This document shows, in pieces, positions 1 through 6,064 of a stretch of DNA of 10,611 nucleotides; position 1 is the stretch's first letter, and each line of letters begins with the position of its first letter. The notes beneath the pieces were generated by a model. It searched no databases and was not told the origin of the DNA. It worked only from the letters and a program-made list of their open reading frames with translations. The stretch lies in contig DIUK01000160.1 in NCBI GenBank assembly GCA_002422995.1, forward strand, positions 1 through 10,611, given 5' to 3'. The DNA is from Rhodocyclaceae bacterium UBA6160 (GTDB lineage Bacteria > Pseudomonadota > Gammaproteobacteria > Burkholderiales > Rhodocyclaceae). A program made the translations under genes and the position numbers.

Positions 1-834
1 GCAAAGAACGGTGCGGGCGAGCAGAATGGCAGTTATTGCACGCCGCGCGGGCGACACATCATTCGCGCAAAAATTCCCGGAGGGATGCAAAGCACTGGCG
101 CTGGCAATACGGCGAGATGCGCGGTGAATACCGTATTCAAGCGCCGTCGGCCGACAGGTGAAATCTGGTCGCCCGAGCTGTCCGCACAATTTCCCAATCG
201 CGATTGGATTTTGACCCGCATCCTGTGGCTTTCCGGCACAGAAGTCGGCAAAAACCGCTTGGGCAATGTTGATACCATGCGACGTTATGTTTACATTCAT
301 GGCTCGCCCGACACTGTACCCATGGGCACGCCGGGGTCGATTGGCTGCGTGCGCATGCGCAGCAACGACATCATTGAATTATTTGATCAAACGCCGGTTT
401 ACACACCGGTTGATATCGTCGAATTTGGCCTAACCAGTGGCACTTGGGATGAACTGGGGGCAGTTGCCAAGCCCGTACGCGAAGCCGTTTTTGTTGCCGA
501 GCAGGGCGTACCCTTGGCGCTGGAATGGGATGAATTCGATGCAGTGAGCTTACATGTGGTCGCTCGTGATAGCCAGGATGTGGTGATCGGTACGGGACGA
601 CTACTGCCCGATGGGCATATCGGGCGTTTAGCGGTGTTGCCCAACTGGCGTGGCAAAGATGTGGGGCGTGCGTTGATGGAGCGCTTAATTGAAGAAGCGG
701 CGAAAAAGCAGCTGCATCCTTTACTGCTGCACGCGCAGGTTCAAGCACTCGGCTTTTATGAAAAACTGGGGTTTGTTGCTGAAGGGCCTACGTTCATGGA
801 AGCGGGTATTCCGCATCGGCTGATGCGCCGATAA
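1..834 (+). CDS. L,D-transpeptidase (YkuD)-GNAT acetyltransferase fusion, 5' partial
   Basis: The reading frame is open from base 1 without a stop, so the gene begins upstream; 277 codons are visible. The first part is the C-terminal half of a YkuD L,D-transpeptidase domain, the family that makes 3-3 peptidoglycan cross-links or anchors proteins to the wall. The 'NGAGEQNGSYCTPRGRH' stretch, 'YIHGSP' (His at codon 100) and 'GTPGSIGCVRM' (nucleophile Cys at codon 116) identify it. It ends near codon 140 with 'TPVDIVEF'. The remaining ~135 residues form a GNAT domain: 'VREAVFVAEQGVP', 'GRLAVLPNWRGKDVGRALMERL' (acetyl-CoA loop region, split here only as a motif description) and 'ALGFYEKLGFVAEG' at the end, resembling ElaA/YjcF-type acetyltransferases. 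Two oddities: the usual SHGC is SIGC, and the usual Gly in RGxGxG is Asp. No stop or frameshift separates the domains, so this is one polypeptide as sequenced. The acetyltransferase substrate is unknown. Confidence 0.88.
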   Translation, partial: AKNGAGEQNGSYCTPRGRHIIRAKIPGGMQSTGAGNTARCAVNTVFKRRRPTGEIWSPELSAQFPNRDWILTRILWLSGTEVGKNRLGNVDTMRRYVYIHGSPDTVPMGTPGSIGCVRMRSNDIIELFDQTPVYTPVDIVEFGLTSGTWDELGAVAKPVREAVFVAEQGVPLALEWDEFDAVSLHVVARDSQDVVIGTGRLLPDGHIGRLAVLPNWRGKDVGRALMERLIEEAAKKQLHPLLLHAQVQALGFYEKLGFVAEGPTFMEAGIPHRLMRR

Positions 835-999
835 CGCCACCATTGCCGGGGAAAAAGCGTTTTACGCAACATCGGGGACTCAGATTCCCTTTGTTACTTC
901 GTTAACCGCTATTTACCGAGTGAAATCATCTATATGCAATCTCTCTAGTCTTCGTGTGTCAATTCTTACTATTTTCTGCGCCCGAACACGCACAAGGAA

Positions 1000-1125
1000 A
1001 TGACAGATAAAACACCATCGCTCCAGCAGCCGAAAGAGGGCGGGGCGGTCTTTGGCCGACTTGCCCGTCGTTCTGTTACAGGGCTATTTACTACACTGGA
1101 GAAAAACGAATGGGGAAACGAATAG
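1000..1125 (+). CDS. Possible 41-codon small ORF, unrecognised
   Basis: An ATG at 1000 opens a 41-codon frame ending in TAG at 1123-1125. The frame is open upstream to a stop at 946-948, so a longer product with a non-ATG start is possible. AAGGA at 994-998 lies almost against the ATG, too close for normal Shine-Dalgarno spacing. The peptide starts MTDKTPSLQQPKEGG and has a basic middle (GRLARRS). I recognise no family. Its 3' end runs through the first tandem-repeat units in a different frame from the mini-ORF at 1110. It may be chance or a decayed gene end. Confidence 0.2.
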   Translation: MTDKTPSLQQPKEGGAVFGRLARRSVTGLFTTLEKNEWGNE

Positions 1126-1151
1126 GTAAACGAATAGGTAAACGAATGGGT
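1104..1151 (+). repeat. Four tandem copies of a 12-base unit
   Basis: Four contiguous 12-base units are read directly: AAACGAATGGGG (1104-1115), AAACGAATAGGT (1116-1127), AAACGAATAGGT (1128-1139) and AAACGAATGGGT (1140-1151). The second and third are identical; the outer two differ at one or two positions. The unit length is a multiple of three, so repeat-number changes would not shift the mini-ORF frame. Confidence 0.95.
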
Positions 1152-1160
1152 GCAGATTAA
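1110..1160 (+). CDS. Possible 16-residue repeat peptide (Gly-Lys-Arg-Ile units)
   Basis: ATG at 1110-1112 and TAA at 1158-1160 enclose 16 sense codons reading MGKRIGKRIGKRMGAD. A GGAG Shine-Dalgarno core at 1098-1101 lies eight bases before the ATG, which is good spacing and better than most real genes in this window. The 12-base repeats encode the GKR[I/M] units. The product would be very short and strongly basic. No homologue is known to me. It could be a leader peptide, a tiny protein or a coincidence of the repeat containing ATG, so translation is unproven. Confidence 0.3.
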   Translation: MGKRIGKRIGKRMGAD

Positions 1161-1182
1161 GTCAGCAGTGGCTTTGTTGTAG

Positions 1183-1199
1183 CTATTCGTTTTACCCTA
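1183..1199 (+). repeat. Inverted partial copy of the 12-base repeat
   Basis: CTATTCGTTT at 1183-1192 is the exact reverse complement of AAACGAATAG at 1128-1137, and also of 1116-1125. The following TACC extends the complementarity to GGTAAA with one bulged base. A transcript across 1116-1199 could form a stem-loop with either of two repeat units, giving alternative registers. There is no T run after it, so it is not a standard terminator. Confidence 0.6.
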
Positions 1200-1234
1200 G
1201 CCATGCAATGGCGATAGCTTCTGAAAAGTTTGGT

Positions 1235-2011
1235 TTAAAAGGTCGTTAAAAGATTTTCAGCCAGCCAGCGGTGCCGCACCCGATTACCGCGCTCTGCGTG
1301 TGGAAACCACGTTTGCTCATCAAACGTCACCCAGCCGTCGCAGCGTTGGTAAAGCACCGTCGAACTGCGCGTGCCATAAGCGGGCGATTTGACAAAGGCG
1401 GCAGAGAGCAGGGACTCCCATGCTGGCGTAACACCAGTTTTTGGGAGGTTTTCAGCGGGGTGAATATTATCGTTTTGCAGCAGTTCAAATAAAGCTTGAT
1501 CACTGGGTAAATCGTTTAGCGCCTGCATTAACGCCGTCTTGCCAGCGCCGACTTTTGGCCATAAGGTATCAAGCAAGGCATTCGATATGCCATAAATGCC
1601 AGGGGCGAGCTGCTTTTGCTCACCACTGACGTTGGATGCCCACCATAGCGACTGACCATCGCCTAGCAGCAGGTTGTAACCGTTATAGTGAATGCCGCTC
1701 GCTGCAAGACGCATCAGATAGTTTTCTGGCGGTTCGTTCCCGGTCAAAAAGTCAGACACCAAGGCGCCACGCGAAGGCAATGGTTGGTTTTGCGCTGGGT
1801 TACGGTAGTTGGTCAGCGCTGCAAAATGGGCATTGCGTGTGACACCCATCCAAGTACCACCACCTTGCAAGTCACGCCCGGCGAGCACTTGCGGTGCTTC
1901 TGGCCAGAAATCGGCTTCTTTTGTTGGACGAACAAAAAATTCGTCGCGATTGGCGGCAACGATGAACGGATATTCAGGATGAACCTGCCAGGCAAGCAGA
2001 ATCAGGCACAT
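1235..2011 (-). CDS. NRDE family protein (TANGO2-like)
   Basis: The predicted 258-residue protein starts MCLILLAW, placing Cys at position 2, and carries the family-naming NRDE motif at residues 21-24. GGGTWMGV (50-57), FAALTNYRNP (63-72), YNLLLGD (112-118), YGISNALLD (140-148) and GTRSSTVL (213-220) are further signatures; the length is typical. The family resembles Ntn hydrolases in architecture, with Cys2 as the would-be nucleophile after Met removal. Eukaryotic TANGO2 has been linked to haem and lipid handling, but the bacterial function is not settled. The gene follows ygfZ on the same strand after 37 bases, so the two are probably co-transcribed. No signal peptide is seen, so a cytoplasmic location is likely. 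Confidence 0.92.
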   Translation of the reverse strand: MCLILLAWQVHPEYPFIVAANRDEFFVRPTKEADFWPEAPQVLAGRDLQGGGTWMGVTRNAHFAALTNYRNPAQNQPLPSRGALVSDFLTGNEPPENYLMRLAASGIHYNGYNLLLGDGQSLWWASNVSGEQKQLAPGIYGISNALLDTLWPKVGAGKTALMQALNDLPSDQALFELLQNDNIHPAENLPKTGVTPAWESLLSAAFVKSPAYGTRSSTVLYQRCDGWVTFDEQTWFPHAERGNRVRHRWLAENLLTTF

Positions 2012-2048
2012 CGGCAGACGCCTTTAAGTGTTGCGTTAATAAAAAGTG

Positions 2049-3089
2049 TCATTCAACCGGGTAGGGCAGGGGCAAAAAGCCAAGTTGCTCACCGTCCGGC
2101 GCGCCTAAATGCACCTCGCCAGCGGCAACGACGGTGCTTTGGATGCTGACTAAACCTTCAAACCCACCTTGCGGTGCAGGCGCAATACTCACTAGGACAC
2201 CACAGGGTTGATCGCCTGTTTCAGGCGCGAAAACCTGTGTGCCGGGCGCCGCGAATTGGCTTAACTGTGCGCGGTAAGTACGCCGTTTGACCTTGCCCAG
2301 ATAATGCGTGCGGGCAACAATTTCCTGACCAGGATAGCAGCCTTTGCTAAAACTTACGCCAGCAACGGCGGGCAGCTCCATATTGAGCATTTGCGGCACG
2401 AAAGTTTCTTGCGTGGCCGCAACGACACGCGGCTGGCCTGCAAGGATTTCCAGCCAATGCCAGGCATCCAAGCCTGTGACGCTCGCGCTTGCGGTGAATT
2501 CCGGCCAGCGTTTGATGGCTGCGACAGGTTCCAGGGACATCAACCAGCGCGTATCATCCAGGCGGATGATCTGTCCACCTTCCGTTGCAGCCACGGCATG
2601 AGCGGGCAGGGTGGTGTCGATAAAATTCGGCACCCCGAGGGTGCTGCCTGCTGGACGTGTTAATGAGCCGGTGGCCAAGTTAGAAATGCCCAGCAAAATG
2701 CGCTCCTCTGTTGCGTCGCTGAGCTTGACCTTGGCGCGCAGAACGTACATGGACAGTTTTTTAAGCAAAGGCGGCAAAATCTCGCGTGGCAACATCAGCA
2801 GGTAATCATTGCCTTCGCGCCAGATAAGGAAAATGCTTAACAGACGACCTTTTGCTGTACAAAATCCGGCCGTGCACGCCGCTGCATTATCGAGTCCTAC
2901 GACATCGTTAGTCACCAAGTTATGCAAGAAACTTGCGGCATCTTCGCCACTGGCACGAATCAGCCCCAGATCGGTCAATGGCGTAACTATTGCGCTGGTT
3001 TTTGCAATTTGTAGTTGAGCCTGTATCTGCGCTGTTGTTATTGTTTCCAAACCTTGTTGAGCAAGGAATTGAGTCCAATTTTGAGTCAT
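2049..3089 (-). CDS. ygfZ: Folate-binding protein YgfZ (GcvT-like)
   Basis: This 346-residue protein has the diagnostic YgfZ motif KGCYPGQE at residues 249-256, with the conserved Cys at 251, followed by IVARTHYLGKVKRR. The N-terminal part (LTDLGLIRASGEDAASFLHN, about 38-57, then LVTNDV and CTAKGRLLS) matches the GcvT/aminomethyltransferase fold. YgfZ binds tetrahydrofolate and supports assembly or repair of certain Fe-S enzymes, including the tRNA methylthiolase MiaB, in the cytoplasm. It is divergent from mltG and upstream of the NRDE gene. The ATG at 3089 lacks a clear Shine-Dalgarno but begins where the homologous domain needs it. Family assignment is firm; which Fe-S clients it serves here is unknown. 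Confidence 0.95.
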   Translation of the reverse strand: MTQNWTQFLAQQGLETITTAQIQAQLQIAKTSAIVTPLTDLGLIRASGEDAASFLHNLVTNDVVGLDNAAACTAGFCTAKGRLLSIFLIWREGNDYLLMLPREILPPLLKKLSMYVLRAKVKLSDATEERILLGISNLATGSLTRPAGSTLGVPNFIDTTLPAHAVAATEGGQIIRLDDTRWLMSLEPVAAIKRWPEFTASASVTGLDAWHWLEILAGQPRVVAATQETFVPQMLNMELPAVAGVSFSKGCYPGQEIVARTHYLGKVKRRTYRAQLSQFAAPGTQVFAPETGDQPCGVLVSIAPAPQGGFEGLVSIQSTVVAAGEVHLGAPDGEQLGFLPLPYPVE

Positions 3090-3266
3090 GAGGTCACACC
3101 ATAAGCATGATTTAAGAGCGTGTATTATCGCGCCCCAGCCGCAAGTTTTGCAGTTTTCATCGACTGATCAAGCAATATTCAAACTCAGCTTGACCATTTG
3201 CCATCCGTTTGACGCCTAACCCCTTATATTCCCCAAAACTGAAATAAATCGAGTCAGCCATAAATC
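3090..3266. promoter_or_regulatory. Divergent promoter region between ygfZ and mltG
   Basis: Both flanking operons start outward from this 177-base stretch, so it should hold both promoters. For mltG a -10-like TATATT lies at 3225-3230, without a good -35 at 16-18 bases. For ygfZ a GATAAT on the - strand lies at 3124-3129, again with only a poor -35 (about three of six matches). No clear operator palindrome is seen. The region's role is inferred from gene orientation; the individual boxes are weak. Confidence 0.45.
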
Positions 3267-4340
3267 ATGCGATCTAAGAAAGCCCAGTCAAATAGCTTCA
3301 TGCAGTCATTCCTGCGCTTTGCAGTGCTGTTTAGCATTGCATTTGGCTCACTGGCTACTGGCTTTCTCTGGTTAGTCACACAACCTTTGTTGCAGACGAA
3401 TGAAACTGTTGCATTCTCTATCCCGCCGGGTGAAAGCTTGCGAGTTATATCGCAACGTATTGAAAAGTCAGGTATTCGCTTACCTGCTTGGCAGCTTGAG
3501 TTACTCGGCCGACTCACGGGTCGTACAGCCAATATCAAAGCCGGCAGCTATGAAATATCAGGAGAAATAACCGCCTGGCAGCTCTTGAACAGACTGACCC
3601 GTGGTGAAGTTAGCCAAGCGCAAATTACTTTAATAGAAGGTCACAGCTTTAGTGCTTTTCGTGCAGCACTGAATGCACACCCTGATTTACGACATGACAC
3701 CGCAACGTTAACGGATGCTGAAATAATCGCAAAATTAGCCCAACTGCCACGCCAACCGACAGAAGAAGCGCTGGCCATCAACCCGCTAACACTTATCTCG
3801 CTAGAAGGGCTGGTTTTTCCTGATACCTATTTGTTTGACAAAGGTAGTAGCGATTTTCATCTGCTCACCCGCGCTTACCTTGCCATGCAGCGCCAAACTG
3901 CCTTGATTTGGGCTCAACGGCAGGCTGATTTGCCGCTCCAGTCGCCTTATGAGCTATTGATTCTGGCTTCGATTATCGAAAAAGAAACGGGTCAAGCCAA
4001 TGATAGGCCGTTGATCGCATCCGTATTTATCAACCGCCTTCGTCTAAAAATGCCGCTGCAAACCGATCCTTCGGTAATTTATGGTCTAGGCACTAAGTTT
4101 GATGGTAATTTACGTCGTAGTGATTTGCAGACCGACACACCATGGAACACCTATACAAGACGAGGTCTGCCACCAACACCTATTTCCTCACCAGGGTTTG
4201 CAGCGTTAAGCGCTGCGGCAAAACCGGCAGTCAGTGATAAATTCTATTTTGTCGCCAAAGGCGATGGGACTAGTATTTTTTCACATTCTCTGGAAGAACA
4301 TAATCGTGCTGTTGCTCAGTATCAAAAAGGCAATCGCTAA
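3267..4340 (+). CDS. mltG: Endolytic murein transglycosylase MltG (YceG)
   Basis: The protein is 357 residues. One N-terminal membrane segment (about residues 15-38) anchors it in the inner membrane with the rest in the periplasm. The YceG domain shows ISLEGLVFPDTYLF (177-190), ILASIIEKETG (232-242), in which Glu238 aligns with the catalytic Glu of E. coli MltG, LQTDPSVIYGLG (264-275), and LPPTPISSPG (301-310). MltG cleaves nascent glycan strands and so sets their length. It heads the mltG-tmk-holB-tatD unit, a common proteobacterial order. The ATG at 3267 has little Shine-Dalgarno; a second in-frame ATG at residue 12 would also keep the membrane segment. Family identity is secure. Confidence 0.97.
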   Translation: MRSKKAQSNSFMQSFLRFAVLFSIAFGSLATGFLWLVTQPLLQTNETVAFSIPPGESLRVISQRIEKSGIRLPAWQLELLGRLTGRTANIKAGSYEISGEITAWQLLNRLTRGEVSQAQITLIEGHSFSAFRAALNAHPDLRHDTATLTDAEIIAKLAQLPRQPTEEALAINPLTLISLEGLVFPDTYLFDKGSSDFHLLTRAYLAMQRQTALIWAQRQADLPLQSPYELLILASIIEKETGQANDRPLIASVFINRLRLKMPLQTDPSVIYGLGTKFDGNLRRSDLQTDTPWNTYTRRGLPPTPISSPGFAALSAAAKPAVSDKFYFVAKGDGTSIFSHSLEEHNRAVAQYQKGNR

Positions 4341-4375
4341 AAACCACATGAAAAAAACATCAAAGAAAGCACGCT

Positions 4376-4984
4376 ATGGCAGGACGGTTTATTACATTTG
4401 AAGGTATTGATGGCGCAGGAAAAAGCACGCAACATGCCTGGCTAGTTGCCCATTTGCGAGCGCAAGGCAAAGAAGTGGTTGCCACACGCGAGCCTGGCGG
4501 GACACCATTAGGCGAAAAATTACGCAGTTTGCTGCTTGCAGAGCCCATGCACATAGAAACTGAAGCTTTACTGATGTTCGCAGCTCGTCGTGAGCACATC
4601 GACAAAGTCATTTCTCCAGCACTAGCCAATGGTGCTTGGGTCATTTGCGACCGATTTGTGGACGCCTCATTTGCATATCAAAGCGGCGGCAGAGGATTGG
4701 CTTGGGAAAAAATTGAAACTTTGTGCACCTGGACACTAAATAGCTTGCAAGCGGATCTAACTTTCATTTTTGACGTCCCCGTCAACACAGCTCAAGCACG
4801 CTTAGCTCAAGCAACCCATCAACCAGATCGTTTTGAGCAGGAACAAACAGAGTTTTTTGAACGTGTTCGTGCGGCCTACCACCGGATTGCACAAGAAAAC
4901 CCACAGCGCGTCGTGTTAATCGATGCAACACAAACTCCAGATAAAATAAATAAATTACTTGAGAAATCAATTGCAACAATTTGA
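4376..4984 (+). CDS. tmk: Thymidylate kinase
   Basis: Thymidylate kinase phosphorylates dTMP to dTDP with ATP in the cytoplasm, an essential step in dTTP supply. At 202 residues it has normal length. Visible motifs are the P-loop GIDGAGKST (10-18), TREPGGTPLGEKLR (37-50), the CDRFVDASFAYQSGGRGL block (91-108) with the DR(F/Y) signature, and the LID-region sequence QPDRFE (149-154). It starts 35 bases after mltG and its 3' end overlaps the annotated holB start, consistent with co-transcription and translational coupling. A weak purine-rich AAAGAAAG precedes the ATG. Confidence 0.98.
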   Translation: MAGRFITFEGIDGAGKSTQHAWLVAHLRAQGKEVVATREPGGTPLGEKLRSLLLAEPMHIETEALLMFAARREHIDKVISPALANGAWVICDRFVDASFAYQSGGRGLAWEKIETLCTWTLNSLQADLTFIFDVPVNTAQARLAQATHQPDRFEQEQTEFFERVRAAYHRIAQENPQRVVLIDATQTPDKINKLLEKSIATI

Positions 4985-6044
4985 TAAATTAATAAATTAT
5001 GAAGTTATATCGCCTTTAATTCGCGAGGGATTTGAGCGTCTGCCACATGCTTTATTGTTTGCAGGGCCAAGTGGTGTCGGTAAGCGTGACTTAGCGGAAA
5101 ATCTTGCCTTGGCGCTACTCTGCGAGGCGATAACCACCAAAAATCACGCTTGTGGCCAATGCGCTGCTTGCCGGTGGATGGCCACAGGTACCCATCCAGA
5201 TTTTCGCCGTATCACACTGGATGAGGCAGTCAGTGACGAAAGCGTGACCGAAGCGAGCGCCGGGGAGGCTGCTGTTGAAAAAACAGCAGATAAAACGAAA
5301 AAATCAAAATCTCGCAACATCGGTATTGACCAAATTCGCGCATTGGAAGACTTTGTATTTGTTGGTAGTCATCGCAGTGCTCGTCGAGTCATATTGATAT
5401 CCGAAGCGGAGCTTATGACCATTGCCGCAGCAAATTCACTTCTTAAAATACTTGAAGAACCACCTGCAAGTGTATATTTTATATTAATAACTAATAATCA
5501 AAAAAACTTGCTCCCAACGCTGCGCAGCCGCGCACGAGTGATTCTTTTTCCTCATCCTGATCATCCAACAGCCACGCAATGGTTAAGCCAGGCAGGTCTT
5601 GATGATAAAGCTGCGCGTTATTTAGCTCGTGCCGGTGGTGCGCCTATGCGTGTCCTGCAATGGAAGAAAAATGACCAATTAGCGGCGATTGATGCGCTGG
5701 TTGATAGCCTTGCATCCAGCATCACTGATCCATTAGTCCTGGCCTCACGCTGGGAAGCCTTGTTAAAAAGCAAAAACGACAAACCTTTTCTGATGGAAGA
5801 TCTCGTTGAAGGTATTCAGTGCTGGCTTTTTGATCTAGCGTTAGCGCAAGCAACGGGGGAGGTTCACTATCACGTAGGGTGGCCGCAGCCTAGCCATGTC
5901 AAAAGCCCAGATCCGCACTTGCTATTAAAAGCCTGGCGGGATATCAATACGTTTCGCCGCAATGCAAGACATCCCTTGAATCCCTTGCTTTTCCTCGAAT
6001 CTTTGGCTATTCATTATCTTAGAGCGCTAAAACCTGCGGCATAG
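4959..6044 (+). CDS. holB: DNA polymerase III delta' subunit
   Basis: Delta' is the stator subunit of the clamp loader that places the beta clamp on DNA. Visible features: LPHALLFAGPSGVGKRD (28-44) with a P-loop ending in Arg; four cysteines spaced as in the E. coli zinc module (Cys55, 65, 68, 71); GIDQIRALEDF (122-132); AANSLLKILEEPPA (157-170); and LPTLRSRARVI (185-195) in the position of the SRC motif, with Ala in place of Cys. A charged, low-complexity Glu/Ala/Lys insertion occupies about 89-119, before the IDQIR strand. The start is uncertain: no ATG fits. TTG at 4959 gives 361 residues and overlaps tmk by 26 bases; TTG at 4971, seven bases after a GAG, gives 357. Either suggests coupling to tmk. 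Confidence 0.95.
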   Translation: MRNQLQQFDKLINYEVISPLIREGFERLPHALLFAGPSGVGKRDLAENLALALLCEAITTKNHACGQCAACRWMATGTHPDFRRITLDEAVSDESVTEASAGEAAVEKTADKTKKSKSRNIGIDQIRALEDFVFVGSHRSARRVILISEAELMTIAAANSLLKILEEPPASVYFILITNNQKNLLPTLRSRARVILFPHPDHPTATQWLSQAGLDDKAARYLARAGGAPMRVLQWKKNDQLAAIDALVDSLASSITDPLVLASRWEALLKSKNDKPFLMEDLVEGIQCWLFDLALAQATGEVHYHVGWPQPSHVKSPDPHLLLKAWRDINTFRRNARHPLNPLLFLESLAIHYLRALKPAA

Positions 6045-6064
6045 AATCGATAGTATTTAATCAC

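Larger units (their letters stand above)
835..1234. other. 400-base gap between convergent genes
   Basis: This gap lies between the 3' ends of the L,D-transpeptidase-GNAT gene (+) and the NRDE gene (-). No strong rho-independent terminator (GC-rich stem plus T run) is visible on either strand. The left part, 835-999, shows nothing recognisable. The right part contains a 41-codon ORF (1000-1125), a 12-base tandem repeat (1104-1151) overlapping a 16-codon mini-ORF (1110-1160), and an inverted partial copy of the repeat (1183-1199). These are listed separately. Confidence 0.7.

Noticed and set aside
371..748. A 125-codon - strand ORF opposite the L,D-transpeptidase-GNAT gene
   Set aside because: Its composition is Pro/His/Arg-rich and it matches no family, while the + strand frame carries clear motifs.
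1221..1260. CTGAAAA/TTTTCAG inverted repeat as a terminator for the NRDE gene
   Set aside because: The arms are AT-rich and 26 bases apart, one arm lies inside the coding region, and no T run follows the stem.
1688..2149. A 153-codon + strand ORF opposite the NRDE gene and the end of ygfZ
   Set aside because: It lies antisense to two well-supported genes, has no recognisable domain and shows low-complexity, Arg/Cys-rich composition typical of shadow frames.
2304..2663. Several + strand ORFs (2304-2663, 2344-2601, 2611-2805, 2809-3018) opposite ygfZ
   Set aside because: All are antisense shadows of a gene whose diagnostic KGCYPGQE motif is intact.
3191..3230. TTGACC or TTTGACG paired with TATATT as a sigma-70 promoter for mltG
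   Set aside because: Spacers are about 31 and 10 bases, outside the workable range; only the -10-like box was kept as a weak hint.
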